Shown: positions 53,525 to 62,298, numbered from the stretch's first letter. The stretch is DNA of 64,000 nucleotides from Nocardioides dokdonensis FR1436 (GCF_001653335.1 NZ_CP015079.1:4278001-4342000); one strand, 5' to 3'. A program made the numbers and translations. Notes: generated from the sequence alone by a model not told the origin.

Positions 53525-54063
53525 CCGGCCGTCCCAGCAAGACCGCGACACCTGCCAGAAGGAGTCGCGCCACGGTCCTGCTAACAGCTGCAACTATTGC
53601 CGCGATCGACCTGGCCGCGAAGGCCGCATCCGAGGCCCGGCTGGCCGACTCCTCGGTCGACCTCGGACTGATCCAACTGCAGCTGGCCTACAACTCCGGC
53701 GTGGCGTTCAGCATGGGCGACAGGCTTCCCGTCGGCGTGATTGTGGCCATCACCGCCGCCATCGCCGTCGCCATCATGGTGTACGCATGGCGTAGGGCCC
53801 CGCACGCCGGATGGGTCGAGCGGATCGCCGGAGGCGCCGTGATCGGCGGCGCCCTCGCGAACGTCGTAGACCGCGCCCGCGACGGCCGGGTCACCGACTA
53901 CCTGCACACCGGCTGGTGGCCCACCTTCAACCTCGCCGACACCTTCCTGGTCACCGGCTTCATCGTGATCGCCTTGCTGCACGCTCGCGCCGAACGCACG
54001 ACGGATGCCCCGCAGCCGGTGGAGGACCGCCCAGCCACCCCGGCGCCCACCAACGAGCCATGA
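53521..54063 (+). CDS. lspA: Lipoprotein signal peptidase II
   Basis: A 180-residue membrane aspartyl peptidase with four helices. The catalytic Asp residues lie in ANVVDRARDGRVTDYL and FNLADTFLVTG, with the NSGVAFSMG segment before them. It cleaves the signal peptide of prolipoproteins. It is coupled to the P1B-ATPase gene by a four-base overlap, as in lead resistance operons where an lspA-like gene (pbrC) accompanies the pump. As a second copy to the housekeeping enzyme it may serve the many lipoproteins of this element. Confidence 0.92.
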   Translation: MTGRPSKTATPARRSRATVLLTAATIAAIDLAAKAASEARLADSSVDLGLIQLQLAYNSGVAFSMGDRLPVGVIVAITAAIAVAIMVYAWRRAPHAGWVERIAGGAVIGGALANVVDRARDGRVTDYLHTGWWPTFNLADTFLVTGFIVIALLHARAERTTDAPQPVEDRPATPAPTNEP

Positions 54064-54364
54064 CAGACATTCAATGACGACCGAACTGCCTCGCTGAGCA
54101 GCCGCAGACTGCGACTGGCCAGCCTTGTCTTCGTGCGAACACCCCTCCCCGAGTTCGTCTCGCTCAGCCTGGGCCACAGGAGCGCGGCCGGCGAAAGCAG
54201 AGGGGTCTCGGGTTTAAGGCGGGCCAGTTCATCGCGCTCAGTGGCCGGGCACCTGCCGTGCGCCGGCTAACTGGACTCTGCGGTCGCAGCCAGCGAACAC
54301 CCGCAGTCCTCTCGAGACGAGCGACCAAGAGCGTCGACACCGAAGAAGTGAAGGAGACACGGAC
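54064..54364. other. Intergenic region between lspA and the CadD-type gene
   Basis: No gene or clear operator is seen in these 301 bases. AAGGAGA (ribosome site for the next gene) lies at its right end. Confidence 0.4.
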
Positions 54365-54955
54365 TTGATCACCTCCGCATTGCAGGCGATTGGCCTGTTC
54401 CTGGTCACCAACATCGACGACATCATCGTTCTCTCCCTGTTTTTTGCGCGCGGAGCCGGCCAACGCGGCACCACCACCAGGATCGTTGTCGGGCAGTACC
54501 TGGGGTTCGGTGGGATCCTCCTGGCCTCTGTCGCGGTGACCTTCGGTGCCGGGCTGTTCCTTCCCGACGACGCCATCCCGTACTTCGGTCTCATTCCGCT
54601 GCTCTTGGGTATCTATGCCGCCTGGCAGGTCTGGCGCAACGGGGACGATGACGACGACAAGTTCGCTGACAAGCCCATCAGCGCGCTGGCGGTGGCCGCA
54701 GTCACCTTCGCCAACGGCGGAGACAACATCGGGGTCTACGTGCCAGTGTTTCTTGCGGTCGGCACCGGTGCTCTCGTGGCCTACTGCGTCGTTTTCCTGG
54801 CCCTGGTCGCCGTCCTTGTCCTGGCCGCCAAGTTCGTGGCCACCCGTAAGCCCATCGCAGAGGTCCTGGAGCGTTGGGAGCACATCTTGTTCCCACTCGT
54901 CCTCATCGTGCTGGGCATCGTCATCCTGATCGAGGGCGGCGCCTTCGGCCTGTGA
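54365..54955 (+). CDS. CadD-family cadmium resistance transporter
   Basis: A 196-residue membrane protein with five or six helices. The first helix has FLVTNIDDIIVLSLFFARG and a later one FANGGDNIGVYVPVFL, the repeated Asp-containing signatures of the CadD/LysE-like family. An Asp-rich loop (NGDDDDDKFAD) may attract metal. It exports or sequesters cadmium. TTG start with GGAG upstream. It has its own gap and probably its own promoter. Confidence 0.87.
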   Translation: MITSALQAIGLFLVTNIDDIIVLSLFFARGAGQRGTTTRIVVGQYLGFGGILLASVAVTFGAGLFLPDDAIPYFGLIPLLLGIYAAWQVWRNGDDDDDKFADKPISALAVAAVTFANGGDNIGVYVPVFLAVGTGALVAYCVVFLALVAVLVLAAKFVATRKPIAEVLERWEHILFPLVLIVLGIVILIEGGAFGL

Positions 54956-55126
54956 ACACCCGGCGAGCCAAGCCTGCCGCCGAGGACTGGATCATGCGGC
55001 CGCCCTCCCCGTGCTAGGTGAACAGTTGCGGGTCAGGCCCAGCCGACTCATCTCGTCGCGACGCCCCGCCCGGGACCGATCGGCATGTCGCCCCTGGCCC
55101 AGTGCAAGGAACCTAGCTTTCGCCCG

Positions 55127-56770
55127 CTACAGGGGCGCACGCCATCCGCCACGTCGACGCAGCCTGAGTCTGCATCCGGCGGCCGCCGCGATCGCCGTGA
55201 TCGCCGTGATGACAGCGATGACACCTGCCAGGGACAGGACCTGTCGGACCAGCGAGCCGTAGCGCACGGCGGGCGTCTGCGCGTCGATGAGGGGGACCTG
55301 CGCGACCGCGATATCGGTTGTCCGGGGTGCTAGCTGGTCGCGGACGGTGCCGTCCGGACCGATGACGCCGCTGATGCCGTTGGTGGAGGCGACCACCACG
55401 GTGCGGCCGGTCTCCATGGCACGAGCCCGGCTGATGGTGAACTGCTGCTGCAGCTGTGCGGTTCCGGTGAAGGTGGCATTGCTGGTCTGCACGGTTACCA
55501 TCTGGCCGCCGTTCTCGATCTGGGCGGTGACGGAGTCGTCGAAGGCCACGTCGAAGCAGATCAGGTCCGCGACGCGGGTGCCGGCGATGTCGAGCGGCCG
55601 GGTGCGGGTGCCGGCGATCATGTCGCGCGGGATCATGTCCAGGCGCCCGATCTTGAGTTCGGAGAGCTGGCTGCGAAACGGCACGTACTCGCCGAAGGGC
55701 ACCGGGTGGCGTTTGGTGTAGCGCTCCTCGGTCGAGCCGTCTGGCAGCCAGACAAGCCCCTGGTTGAGCACGGCGTCCGGGCGAGGACCGTCGACGATGG
55801 CGCCTACCAGCACCGGCACTCCGATCGCCGTCACGGCCCGGGTGATCCCTGCGTTGGTCTGGGCGTCGCGGAACGGGTCGACGGCGGTGGAGTTCTCCGG
55901 CCACAGCACGAAGTCGGGCCGCGGGACGGCACCGGATCGCACCCGCTGGGCGAGGTCGACGGTGGCCCGGACGTGGTTCTCGGTCACCTGCTCATGGACG
56001 GCGACCAGATCGTTCCCGGCGCCGGGCACATCGCCTTGAACCGTCGCGACCGTCACGGTCGGTCGGTCGGCTTCCCAGGAGGATGTCAACGACTCGGGCC
56101 TGAACAGGACCGGCAAGGAACCGACCAGGAGTGCGGCAACGATGGCCACGACCGCTCGCGCGGGGCGCGCCTTGCCCTCACGGAGGATCCAGGCGAGCGT
56201 GGCGCCGGTCAGGGCGACCAGGAAGCTGACGCCGGCGGCGCCGACCCAGGGCAGCCACAGGGCGAACGGGGTGTCCACAGTGGCCCAGGCCAGCCGGGTC
56301 CACGGGAAGCCGCCGAGCGGCCAGGCCGACATCGCGGCCTCGACCGTCACCCACACGCATGCGGTCCACCACGGCCATCCGCGCAGCCGAGACACGAGCA
56401 CGATGCCGACCGCCGCGAGGGCGTAGTAGGCGGCGACGACAGGGCTGAGTAGCAGCCAGGCGTCGGTGCCTACGGCCCGCATCCATGCCGTCAATGCAAG
56501 CGTGAAGCCGAGCCCGAACAATAACCCGAGGAAGGACGCCTGACGCAGGGACACCCGCTGGAGCAAGAGCACCAGCGCGGCGACCGCCAATGGTAGTAGC
56601 CAGCGCTGCTCCCACGGAGCGCTGGCTCCCGCGGCGGCAACACCGGCGAGCGATGCCGCCATGAGCCGCGCGAGCAGGTTGCGGCGCCGAGGCCGGCGGA
56701 CGGTCGAGGGAGCCGTCTCGCCAGTTGCGGTCGCGCGGGTCGGAAGAGGAGTCCGGGGCGCGTGGGTCAC
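55127..56770 (-). CDS. lnt: Apolipoprotein N-acyltransferase, copy 2
   Basis: A 547-residue enzyme with the same layout as the copy at 31408: N-terminal helices, then the nitrilase domain with VLWPENSTAVDP (Glu), YTKRHPVPFGEYVPF (Lys) and DLICFDVAFDD (Cys). It ends soon after the last helix, without the extra tail of copy 1. GTG with AGGAG upstream, four bases after the tlpA stop, so it is second in a leftward operon under operator 10. Confidence 0.92.
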   Translation of the reverse strand: MTHAPRTPLPTRATATGETAPSTVRRPRRRNLLARLMAASLAGVAAAGASAPWEQRWLLPLAVAALVLLLQRVSLRQASFLGLLFGLGFTLALTAWMRAVGTDAWLLLSPVVAAYYALAAVGIVLVSRLRGWPWWTACVWVTVEAAMSAWPLGGFPWTRLAWATVDTPFALWLPWVGAAGVSFLVALTGATLAWILREGKARPARAVVAIVAALLVGSLPVLFRPESLTSSWEADRPTVTVATVQGDVPGAGNDLVAVHEQVTENHVRATVDLAQRVRSGAVPRPDFVLWPENSTAVDPFRDAQTNAGITRAVTAIGVPVLVGAIVDGPRPDAVLNQGLVWLPDGSTEERYTKRHPVPFGEYVPFRSQLSELKIGRLDMIPRDMIAGTRTRPLDIAGTRVADLICFDVAFDDSVTAQIENGGQMVTVQTSNATFTGTAQLQQQFTISRARAMETGRTVVVASTNGISGVIGPDGTVRDQLAPRTTDIAVAQVPLIDAQTPAVRYGSLVRQVLSLAGVIAVITAITAIAAAAGCRLRLRRRGGWRAPL

Positions 56771-56774
56771 GCGG

Positions 56775-57389
56775 TCACTCCTGCTCTGCCAGCGAGTCCA
56801 GCAGCGTGGCCAGCTCCGCGCCGGAGATCTCGCCGATAACCCGGTCCACCACCTTGCCGTCCGCGTCCAACGCGAGGGTCACCGGTAGTCCCGGGACCCG
56901 GGTGTAGCCGAGCACCACCGCGTCGACGTCGACCAACTGTGGGTACGTCACCCCCGTCCGGGCAAGGAGATCGGCCGCCGCCTCGGAGCGGTCCTGGGTG
57001 TTGATGCCGACAAACCGGACATCGGGGTTATCCCTGGCCGCTTCCGCGAGCATCGGCATCTCCTTGCGGCATGGTCCACACCATGACGCCCATAGGTTGA
57101 CTACAGCTGGTCCGGCCAGCCGGGAGGCGTCCACCGCCCTCCGCTCGTTGAGACACGGCAGGTCCACCGCTGGCAGCCGGTCAGAACTCTCATCACCGGG
57201 GGCCTTGCGTTCCATCCCGGCGCAGCGATCCAGCCCGTCCACCGCGATCGGCTCGACCGGCGGAGCCGCGAAGTCCTCTACGGGGGCGTCGCTGGATGGC
57301 GCGCCGCATGCGGACAGCAGGGCCGTCGCGAGCCCCCCGACGACCGTCCATCTGAAGGCGCGTCCTCGTCGTGCGGTCGGTTGTCCCAA
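56775..57389 (-). CDS. TlpA-type thioredoxin lipoprotein, copy 2
   Basis: A 204-residue lipoprotein (TTG start, lipobox TALLSACGAP). The thioredoxin domain has LWASWCGPCRKEMPMLAEAA with redox pair CGPC and cis-Pro VPGLPVTLALDADG. An insert with two further Cys (RCAGMERK, DLPCLNE) precedes the active site. It is more distant from the other two TlpA copies than they are from each other. Likely a reductant for cytochrome c maturation or a thiol sensor. Confidence 0.88.
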   Translation of the reverse strand: MGQPTARRGRAFRWTVVGGLATALLSACGAPSSDAPVEDFAAPPVEPIAVDGLDRCAGMERKAPGDESSDRLPAVDLPCLNERRAVDASRLAGPAVVNLWASWCGPCRKEMPMLAEAARDNPDVRFVGINTQDRSEAAADLLARTGVTYPQLVDVDAVVLGYTRVPGLPVTLALDADGKVVDRVIGEISGAELATLLDSLAEQE

Positions 57390-57444
57390 TTGCCTGCCTG
57401 CTCTCTCGTCGCCAGTGGAGTCCCGGCGGGGGAAACGCGGTAAC

Positions 57445-57461
57445 TGCTATGTAGGGTAGTA
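57445..57461. promoter_or_regulatory. BlaI-type operator 10 (second cytochrome c maturation cluster)
   Basis: TGCTATGTAGGGTAGTA: right half perfect, left half with one change. It lies between tlpA-lnt (left) and tlpA-resB-ccsA (right). Confidence 0.58.
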
Positions 57462-57517
57462 GTTGCCCTATGGCGCGATGGCGCGCCCCGGTGGAAGCCC
57501 GTGGAAGGAGCACTGCC

Positions 57518-58099
57518 TTGAAGAGCCGCCGAAGGGGCCGCGCCCGCGCCGCGGCCGTCCTTGTCGTGGCGACCCTTGGACTCTCGGCGTGCACGACGGG
57601 CCCAGGCACGCCGACGGCCACCGACGGCGTTGTCGAGGTCATCTCCGCTGAGAACCGGCGACAGGTCGAGCCGTTTACGGGCCAGCTGCTGGACGGCGGC
57701 CGCTTCGACAGCACCGCCCTGGCCGGCAAGGTGGTCGTCTACAACGTCTGGGGCTCCTGGTGCGCGCCGTGTCGGACCGAGGCCCCCGTCCTCAAGCGAG
57801 TGTCGGAGGAATCCGAGGAGTTGGGGGTGCGGTTCGTCGGGATCAACGTGCGCGACAACGATGCCGCCGCTCGGGCGTTCGAGGACAGTTACGCTATTGA
57901 GTACCCCAGCATCACCACCGACACCTCGAGCGATGCGGTGCTCGCCTTCGGCCCGGCGCTGCCGCCCAGTGCGGTCCCCAGCACCCTGGTCGTCGACGCC
58001 GACGGTCGCCTCGCAGCTAGGATAGTCGGCCCCACGGACTACTCGACGTTGTCGACAATCGTCACCGAAACCGCCGCGGAATCGGACGCGAGCCAGTGA
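57518..58099 (+). CDS. TlpA/ResA-type thioredoxin lipoprotein, copy 3
   Basis: A 193-residue lipoprotein with lipobox LGLSACTTG. The domain has VYNVWGSWCAPCRTEAP and FVGINVRDNDAAARAFED, nearly the same as copy 1 at 35714, with cis-Pro AVPSTLVVDADG. TTG follows AAGGAG at ideal spacing. It overlaps resB copy 2 by four bases, which fits delivery of reduced apocytochrome to the heme lyase. Confidence 0.92.
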   Translation: MKSRRRGRARAAAVLVVATLGLSACTTGPGTPTATDGVVEVISAENRRQVEPFTGQLLDGGRFDSTALAGKVVVYNVWGSWCAPCRTEAPVLKRVSEESEELGVRFVGINVRDNDAAARAFEDSYAIEYPSITTDTSSDAVLAFGPALPPSAVPSTLVVDADGRLAARIVGPTDYSTLSTIVTETAAESDASQ

Positions 58100-59700
58100 C
58101 TGACGTCAAGACGAAGGCCACGGCGACGGAAGCCACCCAGGCGGGGATGGCGCAGGCGCAGCCGTCCTGGGGGTGGCTGCGCTGGGCCTGGCGAAACCTG
58201 ACCTCGATGCGCACAGCGGTGATCCTGCTCGCGCTACTCGCGCTCGCCGCGATCCCAGGATCCCTGTTTCCGCAGCGCAACGTCGCCAGCGACCCGGCCG
58301 CGGTGATCCAGTACACCCAGGAGCATCCCCGGCTCGCGCCCTGGCTGGACCGGCTCGGGATGTTCGATGTCTACGCCTCCCCCTGGTTCGCAGCCATCTA
58401 CGTCTTGCTGCTGGTCTCCATGACCGGATGCGTGCTGCCCCGATCCCGTCGACTGTGGCAGTCGGTGCGCAGCGCACCCCCGCCGGCCCCGCGCAACTTG
58501 GCCCGTCTGGAGGGCCACCGCACCTGGGAAACCACACGTGAGCCGGCCGAGATCATCGCCACCGCCGCGGCGCATCTGCGCCGCAAGGGTTTCCGCGTCG
58601 TCGCCGCCACTGACGAGGTCCGGGCCGAGCGCGGCTATCTTCGCGAGGTCGGCAACCTCGCCTTCCACCTGTCGCTGCTGGTGCTCCTGGTCGGCATCGC
58701 CGCCGGCAAGCTGATCGGGTTCGAAGGACGGGTGGCGGTCACCGAGGGCGCGACGTTCGCCAACGACCTCTCCCAGTACGACGCCTTCTCCCCCTCGGCG
58801 TGGACCGACGTAAACGACCTAGAGCCGTTGTCCTTCCGCCTGGAGGAGTTCGACGTCTCCTACCAGACCAGCGGACCCAACCTCGGTCAACCGACAGAGT
58901 TCGCCGCCCGGCTCGCCTACCGCGCCGGCAGCGGTGAGGAGCAGACCGTCACCGTCGAGCCCAACCACCCGCTCGACGTCAACGAGACCAAGTTCTTCCT
59001 CACCGGCAACGGGTACGCCCCGATTGTCACCGTGCGCGACGGGCGTGGCAAAGCTGTGTTCACCGGACCGGTGCAGTTCTTGCCGCTAGACACCAGCTAC
59101 GCCTCCGACGGCGTGATCAAGGCGCCGGACGCCCAGCCGACGCAGCTGGCCTTCGAGGGCTTCTTCCTACCCACCGCCGATGTCGGGCCCCAAGGCCCCT
59201 ACTCGATGTTCCCCGACGCGCTGAACCCCCAGTTGTTCCTCACTGCCTACACCGGCGACCTCGGGTTCGGCGACGGCGTCCCGCAGTCGGTGTACACCCT
59301 CGACAAGGACGAACTCACCCAGGTGCGCCGCAACGGGCAACCCTTCAGCCAAGCACTCTCGGTCGGCGAGACCATGAGGCTTCCCGGCAATCAAGGCACC
59401 CTCACCTTCGACGGCGTCTCCCGATTCGCCAACTTCCAGATCGCCTACGACCCCGGCAAGGAGATCACCCTGGTTGCGGCCATCGTCCTTCTCCTAGGGC
59501 TCACCGCCTCACTGGCCATCCGACGACGCCGGCTATGGCTGCGACTGCGACCTACCGACGAGGAGCGCGGGTCCCTGGTCGAGGTCGCCGGCTACTCCCT
59601 CACCCGCCGCGAGCCGCCCCCCAACGAGATCGAGAGCCTCGTCGCCGCGCTGCACGGCCCGCACCACTCCACCCCCGCTGCTAAGGATGCCTCCGGATGA
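58096..59700 (+). CDS. resB: Cytochrome c maturation protein ResB/CcsB, copy 2
   Basis: A 534-residue heme lyase subunit. It starts with GTG inside the tlpA stop. MRTAVILLALLALAAIPGSL and FDVYASPWFAAIYVLLLVSM repeat copy 1 almost exactly, and a large outer domain and last helix near residue 465 follow. The DLDP tail of copy 1 is missing. It overlaps ccsA by four bases, making an intact tlpA-resB-ccsA unit. Confidence 0.93.
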   Translation: MTDVKTKATATEATQAGMAQAQPSWGWLRWAWRNLTSMRTAVILLALLALAAIPGSLFPQRNVASDPAAVIQYTQEHPRLAPWLDRLGMFDVYASPWFAAIYVLLLVSMTGCVLPRSRRLWQSVRSAPPPAPRNLARLEGHRTWETTREPAEIIATAAAHLRRKGFRVVAATDEVRAERGYLREVGNLAFHLSLLVLLVGIAAGKLIGFEGRVAVTEGATFANDLSQYDAFSPSAWTDVNDLEPLSFRLEEFDVSYQTSGPNLGQPTEFAARLAYRAGSGEEQTVTVEPNHPLDVNETKFFLTGNGYAPIVTVRDGRGKAVFTGPVQFLPLDTSYASDGVIKAPDAQPTQLAFEGFFLPTADVGPQGPYSMFPDALNPQLFLTAYTGDLGFGDGVPQSVYTLDKDELTQVRRNGQPFSQALSVGETMRLPGNQGTLTFDGVSRFANFQIAYDPGKEITLVAAIVLLLGLTASLAIRRRRLWLRLRPTDEERGSLVEVAGYSLTRREPPPNEIESLVAALHGPHHSTPAAKDASG

Positions 59701-60620
59701 TCTTCGACGAGCAGACATTCGCCCAACTCTCCAACGGGCTGGTGTATTCGGCCATCGCCGTCTATGCGCTGGCCTTGCTCGCCTACGCCGCCGAGACTGC
59801 CGGCCAGGTCGCGGGCGCGCGGGTGGCAGGCGCCGGCACGGTGGTCGACGACGCACCCTCTCGCAGCCGCCTGCTGGGCGCGTTCGGCACGTCGCTGACC
59901 GTGCTGGCGTTCCTGCTCAACCTCGGCGGCGTGGTCACCCGGGGCCTCGCAGCCGGCCGGGCGCCGTGGGGCAACATGTACGAGTTCGTCCTCGTGTGCG
60001 CACTCGCGGCCGGAGCCGCATACCTGGCATTCCTGTCCAGGCGCCCGGTCCGCACTTTCGGCGTCTGGATCGTGGCCATCGTCCTGCTCGCCCTCGGCCT
60101 AGCCGTCACCGTCCTCTACACCCCCGCCGGCGCGCTGGTGCCGGTGCTGGACTCGTACTGGCTGGTGATCCACGTCGCCGCCGCGATCACCGCCGGCGGA
60201 GTCTTCACTCTCGGCGCTGTCGCGACCGGCCTGTTCCTGGTGCGCCACCGTCAAGAGCGACGCGGCACGGCGCAGGCGCCCAAGGGGCGCTACGCCGCCA
60301 GCCTCCCCACCACGCGCACCTTGGAGCAGGTCGCCCACACCGCCCACATCTTCGCCTTCCCAATCTGGACCTTCGCCGTGATCGCCGGCGCCATCTGGGC
60401 GGAGAACTCCTGGGGCCGCTACTGGGGCTGGGACCCCAAGGAAACCTGGGCCTTCATCACCTGGGTCTTCTACGCGGCCCATCTGCACGCCCAGGCAACC
60501 GCCGGGTGGCGCGGCGTCCGCGCCTCCTGGTTCGCCCTCGCCGGCTACGCCGCGTTCTTGTTCAACTTCTTCGGCGTCAACCTGTGGATCACCGGACTCC
60601 ACTCCTACGCCGGTGTCTGA
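59697..60620 (+). CDS. ccsA: Cytochrome c maturation protein CcsA, copy 2 (intact)
   Basis: A 307-residue heme-handling membrane protein with eight or so helices. GRAPWGNMYEFVLVCALAAG marks the N-terminal half, and the tryptophan-rich heme motif WGRYWGWDPKETWAFI is followed by His-containing helices and the end GLHSYAGV. It forms the heme channel with ResB. This intact copy could cover for the broken ccsA at 26280. Confidence 0.94.
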   Translation: MIFDEQTFAQLSNGLVYSAIAVYALALLAYAAETAGQVAGARVAGAGTVVDDAPSRSRLLGAFGTSLTVLAFLLNLGGVVTRGLAAGRAPWGNMYEFVLVCALAAGAAYLAFLSRRPVRTFGVWIVAIVLLALGLAVTVLYTPAGALVPVLDSYWLVIHVAAAITAGGVFTLGAVATGLFLVRHRQERRGTAQAPKGRYAASLPTTRTLEQVAHTAHIFAFPIWTFAVIAGAIWAENSWGRYWGWDPKETWAFITWVFYAAHLHAQATAGWRGVRASWFALAGYAAFLFNFFGVNLWITGLHSYAGV

Positions 60621-60718
60621 CCCACGCCCACCGATCCAAGGCTCGTAGCCTAGATTCGTACTAGATCCGCCGTGGACACCGCGGCCCTCACCAGGACAGG
60701 ACCGAGACCATCGTTGCC

Positions 60719-61549
60719 ATGAGCGCCAGCGACCTGGTGATGTCCGGACCGCTCGTGGTCGCGGCACTGTTGGCGATCGCGGCCGGACTGGTGTCCTTCC
60801 TCTCGCCATGCTGCCTTCCTCTGGTGCCCGGTTACCTGTCCTACGTCGCCGGAATGTCCGGAGCGGAGAACCACCACTCCACCGACGCGTGCGCCGCCGA
60901 AACTCCCCCCGAGGGTTCCAACGCAATGAAGACCGAGGCCCGCACGACCACCCACGCGCCCGGCACTCGCCGGGTGGTCCTGGGCGCCGTCCTGTTCGTC
61001 GCCGGGTTCGCCGCAGTGTTCACCAGCTACGGCGTCCTGTTCGGCACCTTCGGTGCACTGCTGATCGCCCACCAGGAGACGCTGGTCCGCGTCCTGGGCG
61101 CTCTCACCATCGTGTTCGGACTGATGTTCACCGGCCTGTTCTGGAAGCTCCCGATCGCCAGCCGCAGCCTCCGGCTCGGCTACCGCCCGCGCGCCGGGCT
61201 GGCCGGCGCACCGCTCCTCGGGGTCATGTTCGGACTCGGCTGGACCCCGTGCATCGGCCCCACACTCGCCGCCGTTCTCACCCTGGCCACCAGCAGCGCC
61301 GGCGCCGGTCGTGGCGCTTTCCTGTCCTTCGCCTACAGCATCGGCCTGGGGATCCCGTTCATCGTGGCGGCGTTCTCGGTCTCGCGGGCGATGGACCGCC
61401 TCCAGTGGGCGCGACGCCACGCATCCACGGTGATGCTGGTGGGAGGGCTGGTGATGGTCGCGCTCGGCCTGCTCCAGGTCAGCGGTCTGTGGCTTGACCT
61501 GATGACGCGGCTCCAAGGCGTGGTCGCCAACTGGCAGACGCCGATCTGA
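60719..61549 (+). CDS. ccdA: Thiol-disulfide electron carrier CcdA, copy 2
   Basis: A 276-residue membrane protein. Cys pairs are in [19 protein letters not shown] and [15 protein letters not shown]. It differs from copy 1 by an extra adjacent Cys (PCC) and a longer hydrophilic loop after residue 45. It supplies electrons to the TlpA proteins. The 98-bp gap before it has only a poor dyad, so it may read through from ccsA. Confidence 0.92.
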   Translation: MSASDLVMSGPLVVAALLAIAAGLVSFLSPCCLPLVPGYLSYVAGMSGAENHHSTDACAAETPPEGSNAMKTEARTTTHAPGTRRVVLGAVLFVAGFAAVFTSYGVLFGTFGALLIAHQETLVRVLGALTIVFGLMFTGLFWKLPIASRSLRLGYRPRAGLAGAPLLGVMFGLGWTPCIGPTLAAVLTLATSSAGAGRGAFLSFAYSIGLGIPFIVAAFSVSRAMDRLQWARRHASTVMLVGGLVMVALGLLQVSGLWLDLMTRLQGVVANWQTPI

Positions 61550-61597
61550 GGTGCAGTCCCGGGAGGGCAGCCACCCGAGGACGTTGAGGAGCTGCTC

Positions 61598-61738
61598 GTG
61601 CCGGGCGTCGCGCACCTCGCCGAACTGGCGCGCGTGGATTACCAGGCGGGGTACCGCGCGGCGTTGAAGCGTCTGCCCGACCTCGACTGGAGCGCGCTGG
61701 CCGGCTTCGCACGTGACGGCTTCGACCTACACAAGTGA
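61598..61738 (+). CDS. Small hypothetical protein
   Basis: 46 residues from GTG with GAGGAG six bases upstream: hydrophilic and helical, with DYQAGYRAALKRLPDLDW. The next gene starts right after its stop and contains a similar RAGYEAALRAG segment, hinting that the two are related parts of one module. No family recognised. Confidence 0.45.
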   Translation: MPGVAHLAELARVDYQAGYRAALKRLPDLDWSALAGFARDGFDLHK

Positions 61739-62032
61739 ATGGCGGGGTGGGGGTCCTCCATGAGCTTCGGCGCCGCGCTAGGGAAGTCGGACGAGCACGC
61801 CCCTGCGTGGATGCCGAAGCTGGCCGACGACGTGGGGGACTTGGCGAACCCGATCGGCTTTGATCGGTGGAGTTTCCGCAGGTCGCCGCCGTGGGAACGC
61901 GGATACGGAGACGGCCTACGGGCCGGCTACGAGGCGGCGTTGCGTGCCGGGGTGCTGTCCGCCGGGCCGCCGATCCGCGGCAGCGGATCTGCCGCAGAGA
62001 GGGAGGACGCCGACCCGACGCCCACCGAATAG
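61739..62032 (+). CDS. Hypothetical protein
   Basis: A 97-residue soluble protein with PPWERGYGDGLRAGYEAALR in the middle and an acidic tail. It abuts the preceding small gene. ATG at 61760 (MSFGAAL), which follows GGTGGGGG, may be the true start. No function can be assigned. Confidence 0.5.
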   Translation: MAGWGSSMSFGAALGKSDEHAPAWMPKLADDVGDLANPIGFDRWSFRRSPPWERGYGDGLRAGYEAALRAGVLSAGPPIRGSGSAAEREDADPTPTE

Positions 62033-62298
62033 ACGGCGAGGGGCTCCGTTGGCCCGGAACCCCTTGCGCCAGGACGCCCGTGAGGACGAACCCGCAGCTC
62101 TGATTCTACGGACCTGTCCTGGCTCATGACACCGCCCCGCCGCCGTACGGGCACCCATCGAGCAAGGAGGTTCCAATGCGTGTTGCCCTTCCGAGCCCGT
62201 TGCCGGCTGGATCGTCTCTGCACATGCCCGTCGCCGGGCGGCCGAGCGGGGGATCTGCGACCGTGACCTGCGCCTGGCCGTGTCAAGGGCCAGTAGGA

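Noticed and set aside
60645-60665. Possible eleventh BlaI-type operator before ccdA copy 2
   Set aside because: The CTAG-N7-CTAG pattern does not fit the TACTA-N7-TAGTA frame when halves are aligned; only one half resembles the motif.
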